NCBI RefSeq assembly: GCF_014641075.1
Contig: NZ_BMHP01000015.1
Location: 1-62,690 of the forward strand
Length of the DNA: 62,690 nt
Direction: 5' to 3'
Source of the DNA: Paenibacillus nasutitermitis
GTDB lineage: Bacteria > Bacillota > Bacilli > Paenibacillales > Paenibacillaceae
Shown here: piece by piece, positions 1-8,032 of the stretch
How the letters are laid out: the number at the start of each line of letters is the position of its first letter
Position numbering within the stretch: the first letter of the stretch is position 1
Made by a program: the position numbers and the translations under genes
Notes under the pieces: model-generated
The model's database searches: none
The model's input: the letters and a program-made list of their open reading frames with translations, nothing else
What the model was told of the DNA's origin: nothing

Positions 1-146
1 CATTGTTCAGTTTTCAAAGAACAAATGCTTCTTGGTTGGCCGTAATTTCCAGCCTTCTTATTAAGCTTATGATGTTGCCTCATCGGCGACTTTTATAAGA
101 TACCATAGGCTATATCCACAATGCAAGCTTTTTTTAAAAAAAGATA
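1..146 (-). promoter_or_regulatory. promoter and leader of an rRNA operon lying just left of the window
   Basis: Read on the minus strand, the first ~30 bases contain TTTGTTCTTTGAAAACTGAA, a sequence typical of the leader just before 16S rRNA (and of rRNA spacers) in Firmicutes. Upstream is a promoter-like region: TTGCAT at 121-126 with TATCTT at 97-102 (18-bp spacer), or alternatively TTGTGG at 116-121 with TATAAA at 92-97 (18 bp). An A/T tract at 129-142 could act as an UP element. The rRNA itself is outside the window, so its presence is inferred from the leader. Confidence 0.65.
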
Positions 147-171
147 TTCACATGTGCATAATCTTTCATTT

Positions 172-393
172 TCAACGGTATGTCTTCATATTAAGCGCAT
201 AGCGCGATAGTTCTTTTGAAGAGGCAATACGGGCGTACATACGAAAAATAATCTTGTAGCGCTTGGCAATCGCTACTTTAATATCACTGTCCAAACGGGA
301 GTCGTTCAAATCAAGCAGCATTTCATCAAGCTCTTTGCGCAGTACATAGTCATATTCTTTGCACTCTTTATCACTGAACAGGATTCCAAGCAT
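172..393 (-). CDS. small conserved-looking protein of unknown function
   Basis: The product is 73 aa, mostly charged and helical, with no signal peptide or membrane segment. An AAGGAGG site lies 11-12 nt before the ATG, which supports translation. It sits between an rRNA operon promoter and the SpoIIM-like gene. The protein is rich in D/E and K/R pairs and has one cysteine (about residue 11). I do not recognise a named family, although similar small proteins seem to occur at this position in Paenibacillus genomes (memory, unverified). No function is proposed. Confidence 0.6.
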   Translation of the reverse strand: MLGILFSDKECKEYDYVLRKELDEMLLDLNDSRLDSDIKVAIAKRYKIIFRMYARIASSKELSRYALNMKTYR

Positions 394-489
394 ATCCCTT
401 AAGCCGCCTCCTTATATGCATGTACGAAGAAATGATTCTCTGACTTTACCTTGAGGGTAAAGCTGTTACCTTACTGCGCATGACCCAAG

Positions 490-556
490 CCAAAGTAATA
501 GAGTTGAAATATAAACACCGTATAGGTGAATACTTATACTTGCTTATATTTTAAAG
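490..556. repeat. partial copy of intergenic stem-loop repeat (copy A)
   Basis: This matches the right half of the longer repeats at 3719-3825 and 39537-39636. An outer stem AAATATAA / TTATATTT encloses an inner stem GTATA / TATAC around the loop AGGTGAA. The left half seen in the other two copies is not recognisable here. It lies next to the terminator of the SpoIIM-like gene. Confidence 0.6.
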
Positions 557-589
557 AAAAGGCGTCTTACGCATGTCGCGAAAGACGCC
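555..589 (-). terminator. rho-independent terminator after the SpoIIM-like gene
   Basis: GGCGTCTT and AAGACGCC form an 8-bp stem (561-568 with 582-589). On the minus strand it is followed by CTTTTC, giving a short U-tract 35 nt after the stop codon. Confidence 0.7.
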
Positions 590-623
590 GCTTTATTGTT
601 ATGCTCAGATTTTGGGAATTTTA

Positions 624-1235
624 TTACTTGCCGAGCAGCCAAAGTGTAAATGTACTTTCAATAACCGCTGCAATCAACAGCAGACCCACAATGAAAACCA
701 TCGCCGGCAGGGTCCTCGCAACAAACCGCTCCAGCTCTTTCCCCCAACCGGTACGTTTGGTCACAGCCGATCCGATCCCTTTGAACATCATCGCCCCAAA
801 CTTAAAGCCATAGGCGCAAGCAATAATAATAGCAGGAATTTCAATAATGCCATGGGGCAGCAGTCCCTTCATCAGCATCACGATAGCGTCGCCGCCCCCG
901 GCTGCGGTTTTGCTGACAATATACCCGATCATCATCCCGTTGACGGCCAGGAAAATAAAAGGCACAATTCCAAAAATAGCGCCCAGGTACATCACAATGA
1001 TGGATTTGATCGCATTATTGAAAAAAATAAACACCATAAACCAGAGCGTCGGGTTACTGCTGCTATCGATGGTCTCCGCCATTTGCTTCAAACCGGACAT
1101 CTGTCCCTGGATAAAAGAATCAAAGCCGGGGTTTGTGGCACCCACGACAATGCCCGCCAGCATAATGACACAGCTGAAGATTAAATAATGCCGCAGCGTA
1201 CCCAAATGGCGTAAAATTTCGCGCAAACCAAACAA
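624..1235 (-). CDS. SpoIIM/DUF95-family integral membrane protein
   Basis: Membrane protein of about 203 aa with four to five hydrophobic segments, and the H-G-I-I-E-I-P signature in 'LLPHGIIEIPAIIIA' that marks the SpoIIM/DUF95 family. In B. subtilis SpoIIM is part of the DMP complex (SpoIID-SpoIIM-SpoIIP) that drives engulfment during sporulation. This gene is next to pdaB rather than in a DMP context, so it may be a stand-alone paralogue. A GTG at 1244 overlaps the AAGGAGG site; the TTG at 1235, 9 nt downstream of that site, is the more likely start. The family call is firm; the exact role is inferred. Confidence 0.85.
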   Translation of the reverse strand: MFGLREILRHLGTLRHYLIFSCVIMLAGIVVGATNPGFDSFIQGQMSGLKQMAETIDSSSNPTLWFMVFIFFNNAIKSIIVMYLGAIFGIVPFIFLAVNGMMIGYIVSKTAAGGGDAIVMLMKGLLPHGIIEIPAIIIACAYGFKFGAMMFKGIGSAVTKRTGWGKELERFVARTLPAMVFIVGLLLIAAVIESTFTLWLLGK

Positions 1236-1275
1236 TGGTCTCACCCTCCTTCAGCATCTATTTTCACGGCAATAA

Positions 1276-1306
1276 TGAATAAGTTGATGGTACGAGCATA
1301 GATTGT
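1276..1306 (+). promoter_or_regulatory. candidate sporulation sigma promoter of pdaB
   Basis: TGAATA (1276-1281) and CATAGAT (1297-1303), separated by 15 nt, resemble sigma-E/sigma-G type elements about 40 nt before pdaB. The match is imperfect and rests on sequence resemblance alone. Confidence 0.3.
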
Positions 1307-1346
1307 ACTAGAACAAGCCTCAATCCAGAAAGGAGCGCCCATTCCC

Positions 1347-2150
1347 ATGAACATGTTTTACGTAATAAACGGCCAGCGGTTGAAACGTTATTTCTTCATC
1401 GCAATCGGCATCATCTTTGCGAGCGGCGTCATCTATGCAGAGAAGGATAATATCACGGTGTTTTCGCCGCAGCAGCCAGCCGCAATCTACAGCGTCCCGA
1501 CAGACAAGAAAGTAGTCGCACTCACCTTTGACATCAGCTGGGGGGAGAAACGGGCAGAACCCATCCTCGAAATTTTGAAGGAGAAAAAAGTAACAGACGC
1601 AACATTCTTTTTGTCCGCTCCCTGGAGTCAAACCCATCCGGAAATTGTCAAAAAGATTGTTGATGCCGGTTACGAAATCGGCAGTCACGGGAATAAGCAT
1701 GAAAATTACAGCACGCTGAACGACGAAGAAATTCGCAAGCAGATCGAAACCGCCCATTCCGTCCTTACTCAAATTACGGGCAAATCCCCCACCTTGATCC
1801 GTTTGCCTAATGGGGATTTTGACAAAAGAGTACTGGCTATTGCAGAACAAATGAACTACAAAGTCATTCAATGGGACACGGATTCTCTGGACTGGATGAA
1901 TATAGGCACGGAGAAAATTGTCAACCGCGTGGTGGGCAAGGCGCATCCTGGTGATATTATCCTGATGCATGCCAGCGATTCAGTGAAACAGACGCATGAG
2001 GCCCTCCCTGCCATTATCGATCAGCTTCGGGAAAAAGGCTATGAGTTCGTAACGGTCTCTGAGTTAATTGCACAAACCGAAGTACAGGGCAAAACCGTAA
2101 AGGATAAATCAACCATGTTCCAGCAGCTGGATGCCTTTGCCGGTTTGTGA
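1347..2150 (+). CDS. pdaB: sporulation polysaccharide deacetylase-family protein PdaB
   Basis: 267 aa, with an N-terminal membrane anchor at about residues 13-31 and a NodB-type polysaccharide deacetylase domain. Visible family motifs are TFD-I-S-W-G in place of the usual TFDDG, SHGNKH (the H-x3-H metal site), RLPNG (catalytic arginine strand), and a late LMHAS histidine motif. The altered first motif is characteristic of PdaB (YbaN), which is needed for spore cortex maintenance late in sporulation. It is transcribed opposite to its neighbours. An AAAGGAG site precedes the ATG by about 11 nt. A second in-frame ATG is two codons later. Substrate and enzymatic activity are not evident from sequence. 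Confidence 0.92.
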   Translation: MNMFYVINGQRLKRYFFIAIGIIFASGVIYAEKDNITVFSPQQPAAIYSVPTDKKVVALTFDISWGEKRAEPILEILKEKKVTDATFFLSAPWSQTHPEIVKKIVDAGYEIGSHGNKHENYSTLNDEEIRKQIETAHSVLTQITGKSPTLIRLPNGDFDKRVLAIAEQMNYKVIQWDTDSLDWMNIGTEKIVNRVVGKAHPGDIILMHASDSVKQTHEALPAIIDQLREKGYEFVTVSELIAQTEVQGKTVKDKSTMFQQLDAFAGL

Positions 2151-2171
2151 TTCACTCCCCGTCTTCGCCAA

Positions 2172-2801
2172 TTACACGACCGGCTTCGCATTGACTGCGG
2201 GGTCGGTTGTTCGTTTACCCACTAGACGGTGCAGCCACATAATTTGATAGGCATTACAGACAAACATGGGAATGATCATAAAAACGATGGCGCTGGGGTT
2301 GCTTTCTTCCCCCGTCAAGCTTGGCCAGGATTCCAGTATCGTCACCACGATTAGAAGAAACACCGTTGGAATAAAAGCATGGTTATTCGTCTGCTTTGCC
2401 TTGAAATAAGCGACCAGCCATGAAGCCAGAGCAATACCGAGCGGTAGAGACCAAAAGAGCCAATTATTCAGAAGCTCTCGGTTGCTATACAAAATGTATC
2501 CTAATCCACCAAGCACGAACAGCGTGGTATACGCCTGCAGGGCATTCCATAAGTAGCTTTTTCGAATAACGCTAAGGGCAATGTAATTAAGTGTTAAATA
2601 AGCAAAAAAGCCCATTTGACTAAATGCGCCAAATAACAACCCAACCAAAAGCATCATAAGGGCATTAAAGCCAGCTGCCTGAAGTCCCATAAAACCAAAG
2701 GATGAATCGGTCCATTGCATAATACTCCCGACGATCATGGTCACGATACCACCAACGGCCATTGTACTCCAAAACAGGAAAAACCATTTCCGTAAATTCA
2801 C
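2172..2801 (-). CDS. kbaA: KinB signalling pathway activation protein KbaA
   Basis: About 209 aa with six hydrophobic segments and almost no soluble part. Length, topology and position next to gerD and pdaB match KbaA, a membrane protein required for KinB-dependent phosphorelay activation at the onset of sporulation in B. subtilis. A GTG at 2813 overlaps the AAGGAG site. The GTG at 2801, 11 nt from that site, gives a sensible start (M-N-L-R-K-W). The gene converges on pdaB with only 21 bp between the stop codons. Confidence 0.88.
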   Translation of the reverse strand: MNLRKWFFLFWSTMAVGGIVTMIVGSIMQWTDSSFGFMGLQAAGFNALMMLLVGLLFGAFSQMGFFAYLTLNYIALSVIRKSYLWNALQAYTTLFVLGGLGYILYSNRELLNNWLFWSLPLGIALASWLVAYFKAKQTNNHAFIPTVFLLIVVTILESWPSLTGEESNPSAIVFMIIPMFVCNAYQIMWLHRLVGKRTTDPAVNAKPVV

Positions 2802-2888
2802 TCTTTCGTTCACTCCTTGGAAGGTTCATGCAAAATAATTTCAACCTTTATTTTACCACGTTCACAACAAAAAGCTATGTCGTGTCCA

Positions 2889-2918
2889 TGATAATACATT
2901 GAACAATGTCGCATACTA
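2889..2918 (+). promoter_or_regulatory. candidate sigma-G promoter of gerD
   Basis: TGATAA (2889-2894), a 17-nt spacer and CATACTA (2912-2918) match the sigma-G pattern well. gerD is known to be forespore-expressed under sigma-G in B. subtilis. The site is about 75 nt before the proposed gerD start. Confidence 0.55.
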
Positions 2919-2996
2919 TGGCTTGAACGATTACTGGTGGATTCAATCATGATCCCGCATGATAAAGCGAATTCCCAGGCAGAAAGGAGATGGAGT

Positions 2997-3686
2997 TTGG
3001 AAATGCTCAGACGCTTCGCAATAATGGCTTTCATTGCTGCTTTGACAATGCTCCTGACAAGCTGCGGATCCGAGCCATCCAGTGGCGGCAATCAGATGCT
3101 CAGTTATAAAGATATGAAATCCATGGTAATTGACATACTGAAGACCGAAGATGCGCAAAAGGCGCTGCAGGAATCGTCAAGTAGTGGAGGATCCATGGGA
3201 TCCAGCTCCACTTCAAAGCTTTTATCCATACAGGATCAGGAGCAGGTGAAACTGGCGGTAAAAGATACACTAGTATCTCCGGAATATAACAAGGTCATCG
3301 AGAAGTTGATGCTTGATACCCGATTTGCCGGAGAATTTGCCACGGCCGTTAATAAACAAAATAAACAAATCCATAAGGATTTGCTGAAGGACCCCACTTA
3401 CCAAAAGGACTTAATGAAAGTCATGAAAGATCCGGAAATGGAAAAGATGTATCTTGAGATCATGCAAAGCTCGCAATATCGTTCCCAGGTGATGACAATT
3501 ATGCAGGAATCGATGTCCAGTCCAATTATCCGCATGGAGATTTTGGATTTGCTTAAAAAAGCGGTAAAAGAAGAGCTTAAGCCCAGTTCCAATGAAAAGC
3601 AGAAAAGCGGCTCCGATAAGGGTAAAGACCAGGGAGAAGGCAGTCAACAAGAGTCCAGTGACATGGGTGGTCAAAGCGAAGGTTAA
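2997..3686 (+). CDS. gerD: spore germination lipoprotein GerD
   Basis: About 229 aa. The N-terminus has a short positive stretch, a hydrophobic helix and the lipobox L-L-T-S-C-G, so the cysteine should be lipidated. The body is a helical domain with the GerD pattern (K-D-M-K-S-M-V-I-D-I-L-K, then repeated K-D-P motifs). The tail is low-complexity (S/G/E/Q/K-rich). GerD scaffolds the germinosome at the spore inner membrane and is needed for nutrient germination. The TTG at 2997 is 7 nt from an AAAGGAG site; the ATG at 3003 is the alternative. It is on the plus strand, divergent from kbaA. Confidence 0.92.
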   Translation: MEMLRRFAIMAFIAALTMLLTSCGSEPSSGGNQMLSYKDMKSMVIDILKTEDAQKALQESSSSGGSMGSSSTSKLLSIQDQEQVKLAVKDTLVSPEYNKVIEKLMLDTRFAGEFATAVNKQNKQIHKDLLKDPTYQKDLMKVMKDPEMEKMYLEIMQSSQYRSQVMTIMQESMSSPIIRMEILDLLKKAVKEELKPSSNEKQKSGSDKGKDQGEGSQQESSDMGGQSEG

Positions 3687-3718
3687 TCATATTGTCGGAT
3701 TTAATCATATTGTCGGAC
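3683..3718. repeat. 18-bp tandem duplication after gerD
   Basis: TTAATCATATTGTCGGA occurs twice in direct tandem (starts 3683 and 3701), beginning at the gerD stop codon. The two units differ only in the last base. This looks like a recent slippage duplication. Confidence 0.8.
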
Positions 3719-3825
3719 AAGAAGAAACGGCTAACGCCGTCCTTTGCGGGGAAGCAAGTTTCTTCCCTTAGAAATATAAGCCTGATATAGGTGGAAACTT
3801 ATACGTTCTTATATTTTAAGAAAAA
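3719..3825. repeat. intergenic stem-loop repeat, full copy (copy B)
   Basis: About 105 bp made of two hairpins. The left half has GAAGAAAC / GTTTCTTC arms enclosing GGC-taac-GCC. The right half has AAATATAAG / CTTATATTT arms enclosing GATATAGGTGGAAACTTATAC. It aligns almost end to end with the copy at 39537-39636, and its right half aligns with 490-556. It contains no ORF and lies directly before a bidirectional terminator. Confidence 0.85.
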
Positions 3826-3884
3826 ACCCGACCGCTGAGGGATCCGGTTTGTTGTTCGGATCACGCAGTAATCGGGTTTTTATT
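3821..3884. terminator. bidirectional terminator between gerD and salA
   Basis: AAACCCGA (3824-3831) pairs with TCGGGTTT (3872-3879), enclosing an inner GATCCG / CGGATC hairpin. It is flanked by A-tract and T-tract on the two sides, so it can end both the plus-strand gerD transcript and the minus-strand salA transcript. Confidence 0.8.
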
Positions 3885-3911
3885 TACGAGTAATATTTAG
3901 GGTGATTAATG

Positions 3912-5015
3912 TTACGATTCACATTTGGTAATAATCCGGTCGGCAATCTCCAGATACAACCGGCCGACTTCCGTATCCGGCTTATATACAGATGGTGAAA
4001 AGTCTGCCTCGGAGGGGTGATTATCCGGCGCTCCAAGCGGAATTTGAGCTAATAGCTCCGCATTAAGCGACTCGGCCAAGCGGGCACCGCCGCCTCTTCC
4101 GAACACATACTCTTTTTCTCCGCTTTTGCTTTCAAAATAGGACATGTTCTCAATAATACCCACAATTTCATGATTCGTTTTAATGGCCATTGCCCCTGCC
4201 CGGGCAGCTACAAATGCGGCTGTCGCATGTGGGGTGGTCACAATGATTTCTTTGCTTTGCGGGATCAGCTGATGAACGTCAAGAGCGACATCCCCGGTTC
4301 CCGGAGGCAGATCGAGCAGCAGGTAATCCAGATCACCCCATTGAATTTCAGCAAAGAAATTACGAAGCATTTTGCCTAACATAGGTCCGCGCCATACAAT
4401 CGGGGCATTGTCTTCAACGAAAAATCCCATTGACATGACTTGAACCCCAAACTTCTCAATTGGAATCACTCTTTCATTGACGACTTCCGGCTTCTCTTCG
4501 ATCCCCATCATATCCGGAACGCTGAAGCCGTATATATCAGCATCGATGATACCCACCCGTTTTCCTTGACGGGCCAGAGCCACGGCCAAATTAACGGTCA
4601 CTGTGGACTTGCCGACACCGCCTTTCCCACTGGCAATGGCAATGAACTGCACATTGCTGTCGTCCCGCAGCAGAGGATGGGATTCGAGTCCCGCCCCATG
4701 CCCGCGCACAGGAGCGGTATTTGCTCCAGCACCGCTCGCCGCTCCTGACCCAGCTCCTTGCTTCGCCTCCGGAGTTCCTTCACCCGCCACTGCGGCGGCA
4801 CGGAACCGGCAATGTACGGATTGGGCTCCTAAACGCGCCACAGCCTCGCGCAGGGCCGCTTCGAAGCCAGTTTGCGCTGCTGGCGCAACCCCCTGCGCTG
4901 TTAATGAAACCTGACCATCTCTTACCATCACATCGCGGATGACCACTTGTCCATCCTTGCTATATCGCGCCGCTACAGCTTCAGCGGCAGTAATCGCTTC
5001 CTCACGAGTCAACAT
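3912..5015 (-). CDS. salA: Mrp/NBP35-family P-loop ATPase, SalA type
   Basis: 367 aa. An N-terminal DUF59-like domain (about 1-85) is followed by a Gly/Ala-rich linker (about 88-110) and an Mrp ATPase domain with the deviant Walker A SGKGGVGKST. The C-x2-C cluster-binding motif of ApbC/Mrp Fe-S carriers is missing: after E-N-M-S-Y-F the sequence reads ESKSGEKEYVFG. B. subtilis SalA lacks it too; that protein represses scoC and so affects exoprotease expression. Position between cwlD and gerD also matches salA. ATP binding is clear; the regulatory role is inferred from the orthologue. Confidence 0.88.
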   Translation of the reverse strand: MLTREEAITAAEAVAARYSKDGQVVIRDVMVRDGQVSLTAQGVAPAAQTGFEAALREAVARLGAQSVHCRFRAAAVAGEGTPEAKQGAGSGAASGAGANTAPVRGHGAGLESHPLLRDDSNVQFIAIASGKGGVGKSTVTVNLAVALARQGKRVGIIDADIYGFSVPDMMGIEEKPEVVNERVIPIEKFGVQVMSMGFFVEDNAPIVWRGPMLGKMLRNFFAEIQWGDLDYLLLDLPPGTGDVALDVHQLIPQSKEIIVTTPHATAAFVAARAGAMAIKTNHEIVGIIENMSYFESKSGEKEYVFGRGGGARLAESLNAELLAQIPLGAPDNHPSEADFSPSVYKPDTEVGRLYLEIADRIITKCES

Positions 5016-5181
5016 CGGTTTGCGTCACCTCATATTCCAATATCAGCACTACCGGCATTTGCGATATGTACCCTTCGTATTATATCATAACCGCGAACAC
5101 TCACGCCCCCTTTTCAAAGGCTGTGCACATTTCTTACCCTCCGTTCCAAGATGCGTTCTTTATAAGCTCTTGCGTTCTGGA

Positions 5182-5212
5182 AAAAAAATAGCTTCTCCTC
5201 GCGGGAGAAGCT
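5182..5212 (-). terminator. terminator after cwlD
   Basis: AGCTTCTCC and GGAGAAGCT form a tight stem (5190-5212), followed on the minus strand by eight Ts, 5 nt after the cwlD stop codon. Confidence 0.9.
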
Positions 5213-5217
5213 GTCCT

Positions 5218-5991
5218 CTATGAACCATTTGCGGCATTTGGTCCCCACTTTTCCCCGGATGCAAATCGAAGGATACCCTGATATACAGAAGCAGCCACCA
5301 TTTTCTGATAATTGGTATCCACAAGGCGGCTCGCTTCTCCGGGGTTGGAGAGAAAACCAACCTCAACGAGCGCACTGGGGATGTCTTCTGTCGCTTTCAG
5401 CAAATATACGGTATTGACCTTCCCGGCCACTCGCTCAGTATTATCAAGATTTCGTTTAATTTCCTCCTGGATAAACGATGCCAATGCCGAATTATCGGGA
5501 TGATTGGGATAAAAAAACGTTTGCGCACCCGACCACTTCGGAGAGGGAATACTGTTCATATGGATACTGATCAGCATCGAAGCTTGCTGGTCCTTAACAA
5601 ATTGTACCCTTTTGAGAAGATCCTCCGTTTTACGTCGGCTGGTTTTTCGCGTCCCTTCGTTCGCCAAATCATAATCGCCCTCGCGTGTCATCACAACAAT
5701 TGCTCCCGATTGCTGCAAATAATCGCGCAGCTGCAGGGCAATGGCCAAATTGAGATCCTTCTCCACAACTCCCTGCTTGCTGACCGCACCGCCGTCAATA
5801 CCTCCATGTCCCGCATCGATCGCAATGATTTTACCCGACAGCGGCATGGTCCAATAGGTCCAAGTGCGGGTAGCCGGAACTTCCTGCGTCAGCAGCACGA
5901 TCGTCAGCAGCACAACTGCCATGCCCACCGCAACACGGAGCGCCCCCCGATACGTAATCCAGATCACAAACCGGTTACGAAAACGGTGCAT
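5218..5991 (-). CDS. cwlD: N-acetylmuramoyl-L-alanine amidase CwlD
   Basis: About 257 aa. It has an N-terminal membrane segment (about residues 13-36) and an Amidase_3 domain. The domain shows I-D-A-G-H-G-G-I-D-G-G (zinc histidine), V-V-E-K-D-L-N (zinc glutamate), S-I-H-M-N-S (histidine) and A-L-V-E-V-G-F-L-S-N with the catalytic glutamate. CwlD removes peptide stems so that muramic lactam can form in the spore cortex, working with PdaA. The ATG at 5991 has a GGGGTGG site 8 nt upstream; an upstream in-frame ATG at 6036 lacks a good site. Confidence 0.92.
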   Translation of the reverse strand: MHRFRNRFVIWITYRGALRVAVGMAVVLLTIVLLTQEVPATRTWTYWTMPLSGKIIAIDAGHGGIDGGAVSKQGVVEKDLNLAIALQLRDYLQQSGAIVVMTREGDYDLANEGTRKTSRRKTEDLLKRVQFVKDQQASMLISIHMNSIPSPKWSGAQTFFYPNHPDNSALASFIQEEIKRNLDNTERVAGKVNTVYLLKATEDIPSALVEVGFLSNPGEASRLVDTNYQKMVAASVYQGILRFASGEKWGPNAANGS

Positions 5992-6057
5992 ACAAAAAAC
6001 CACCCCAATCTCCAACAATGATAACGTGAGAAGCATGTCTTTGCCTGCTCTCTTATC

Positions 6058-6086
6058 ATCTTATGGGACGAGGTGGCTGGTTATGC
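6058..6086 (-). promoter_or_regulatory. candidate sigma-E/G promoter of cwlD
   Basis: On the minus strand GCATAA is followed after 15 nt by CATAAGAT, resembling sporulation-type elements. cwlD is sporulation-controlled in B. subtilis. Sequence resemblance only. Confidence 0.35.
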
Positions 6087-6109
6087 GAATATCAGAGGCT
6101 AATGCTGCA

Positions 6110-7276
6110 TTAGTTCACAGGCTGCTCCGACATGCCTTCAATCAGAATCTGTGCCACTTCCGGACGTGAAAATTCTGGAGGCGGGCATACACCGTCGCGC
6201 AGCAAAGCGCGAACCTTGGTGCCCGACAAGGTCAAATGATCTTCTTTATCATGAGGGCAGGTTTTGCTGGATGCCATATTGCCGCATTTCTTACAGAAAA
6301 AGCTGTGTTCAAAATAAAGCGGCGTTATGCCAAGCTCTTCTGCTGTGAACGTGCGAAGCAGATCCTGGGCTTCATAGGTTCCGTAATAATCGCCTACGCC
6401 GGCATGGTCGCGGCCAACGATGAAGTGGGTACAGCCATAATTTTTACGGACGGTCGCATGGAAAATCGCTTCACGCGGACCGGCATAACGCATCGCTGCC
6501 GGGAAAACACCAAGGAATACGCGGTCCTTCGGATAATAATTTTCCAGCAGCGCCACATAGCTCTTCATCCGTACGTTTGCTGGAACGTCATCGGACTTCG
6601 TTTCGCCCACAAGCGGATTCAGGAAAAGGGCATCAACAATTTCCATTGCACATTTCTGAATATATTCATGAGCCCGGTGAACAGGGTTGCGCGTCTGGAA
6701 GCCGACAATCGTTTTCCAGCCGTTATCCGCAAATATTTTACGGGTCTCAGCAGGGTCAAAATAAAATTCATTAAATTTCTCCGGCTGCGGCCGGTTAATA
6801 ATTGTGATGGGTCCACCGACATATGTGGAAGGACGTCCAAACAGTTTGGCCACTCCAGGATGCTCTTCATCATCCGTTTTGAAAACATTAACGGCTTCAA
6901 GCTTCTGATCTGCCTTGAAGATGCTCTCAATGTCGATAACGCCGTACAATACGCCGTCTTCCCCTGTCAGCGCCGCACGGGTTCCGACAGAAAGACCTGC
7001 TGCCACGTTTTCTTCGACCGCAAGGGTAATGGGAATACTCCAGACAATGCCGTTTGCCAGACGCATACGCTCCACAACCGAATGATAATCGGCTTCATTC
7101 AGGAAGCCCGTCAGTGGCGAAAACGCACCGACGCCAATTAAATCCAGATCTGATACTGTCCAGGTATTGATGATAATCGATGGCAAGGTTACCGCTTGCG
7201 AAATTAGCGCATCGCGCTGTTCTGTATTGGCGATTCGGTTGACGAGTTCGCCGCCATGGGGCTTTATGCTGCTCAT
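6110..7276 (-). CDS. sat: sulfate adenylyltransferase (ATP sulfurylase)
   Basis: 388 aa. Converts sulfate and ATP to adenylyl sulfate (APS) and pyrophosphate, the first step of assimilatory sulfate reduction. Visible motifs are Q-T-R-N-P-V-H-R-A-H (nucleotide-binding QxRNP and HxxH) and G-R-D-H-A-G-V-G. A C-terminal C-K-K-C / C-P-H-D cysteine pattern (about 337-348) fits the zinc site of bacterial monomeric-type Sat. The ATG at 7276 follows AAGGAGG by 11 nt; an in-frame upstream ATG lies inside cysH and is rejected. It follows cysH by 16 bp, so the two form an operon. Confidence 0.95.
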   Translation of the reverse strand: MSSIKPHGGELVNRIANTEQRDALISQAVTLPSIIINTWTVSDLDLIGVGAFSPLTGFLNEADYHSVVERMRLANGIVWSIPITLAVEENVAAGLSVGTRAALTGEDGVLYGVIDIESIFKADQKLEAVNVFKTDDEEHPGVAKLFGRPSTYVGGPITIINRPQPEKFNEFYFDPAETRKIFADNGWKTIVGFQTRNPVHRAHEYIQKCAMEIVDALFLNPLVGETKSDDVPANVRMKSYVALLENYYPKDRVFLGVFPAAMRYAGPREAIFHATVRKNYGCTHFIVGRDHAGVGDYYGTYEAQDLLRTFTAEELGITPLYFEHSFFCKKCGNMASSKTCPHDKEDHLTLSGTKVRALLRDGVCPPPEFSRPEVAQILIEGMSEQPVN

Positions 7277-7292
7277 GTAATCAAGTGCCTCC

Positions 7293-7985
7293 TTATTTGT
7301 GCAATCCGCATTCTGTTTTTTCTTGGCCAGACCAACGGCCGGCGCGCGGGTCTTCACCAGGCATTACCTGGCGCGTGCAGTGCTCACAGCCAATGCTCGG
7401 ATAATTATTGTCATGCAGCGGGTTGTAATAAACATTGTTGGTTCTTATATAGTTCCATACATCCTCTGTAGTCCAGCCAGCAATCGGATTAAATTTTACG
7501 AGTCCGAACTTGGTATCGTACTCCACTTTTTTGGAATTTGCTCTGGTTGGCGCTTGATCTCGGCGGATTCCAGTTATCCAGGCTTCGTATTTGGAGAGAA
7601 TCTTGGTCAAAGGCTGCACTTTACGGATACTGCAGCATTGATTCGCATCGCTTTTCCAAAGCTCTTCCCCGAACTGCTCCGCCTGCTGCTCAGGCGTAAT
7701 CTCCGGCTTTACCTCAACAAAGTTCATCCCGTAAAGCTCTTTCATCCTATCGCGTGTTTCGTACGTTTCCCGGAAATGAAAATCGGTGTCCAAGTAAAAA
7801 ACATCTGTATTGGGACTGATTTTTTGCAGCATGTCGACCAGTACAACATCTTCAGCGCCAAAGCTGCACGCAAATGTTATATTAGGAAATGTCTCAACGG
7901 CAAACTTAATAATTTCCTGGGGTGTCGCATCCTCCAGCTCTACTGCCTTCTGTGTTATAAGTGCTTCTTTTTCAAAAAGATTCAT
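7293..7985 (-). CDS. cysH: adenylyl-sulfate (APS/PAPS) reductase
   Basis: 230 aa, PAPS-reductase family. It reduces APS to sulfite using thioredoxin. Motifs are C-S-F-G-A-E-D (P-loop-like nucleotide site), T-G-I-R-R-D-Q, the C-C-S-I-R-K pair, and a later C-E-H-C, with the terminal catalytic E-C-G-L-H. The C-C plus C-x2-C set is the [4Fe-4S] signature that favours APS over PAPS as substrate. No APS kinase gene is adjacent, which agrees. A GGAGGG site is placed well before the ATG. Confidence 0.93.
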   Translation of the reverse strand: MNLFEKEALITQKAVELEDATPQEIIKFAVETFPNITFACSFGAEDVVLVDMLQKISPNTDVFYLDTDFHFRETYETRDRMKELYGMNFVEVKPEITPEQQAEQFGEELWKSDANQCCSIRKVQPLTKILSKYEAWITGIRRDQAPTRANSKKVEYDTKFGLVKFNPIAGWTTEDVWNYIRTNNVYYNPLHDNNYPSIGCEHCTRQVMPGEDPRAGRWSGQEKTECGLHK

Positions 7986-8032
7986 ATCTGATGCCCTCCA
8001 TTACGAATTCCTAGTAAAGTGATCTACTTTAA

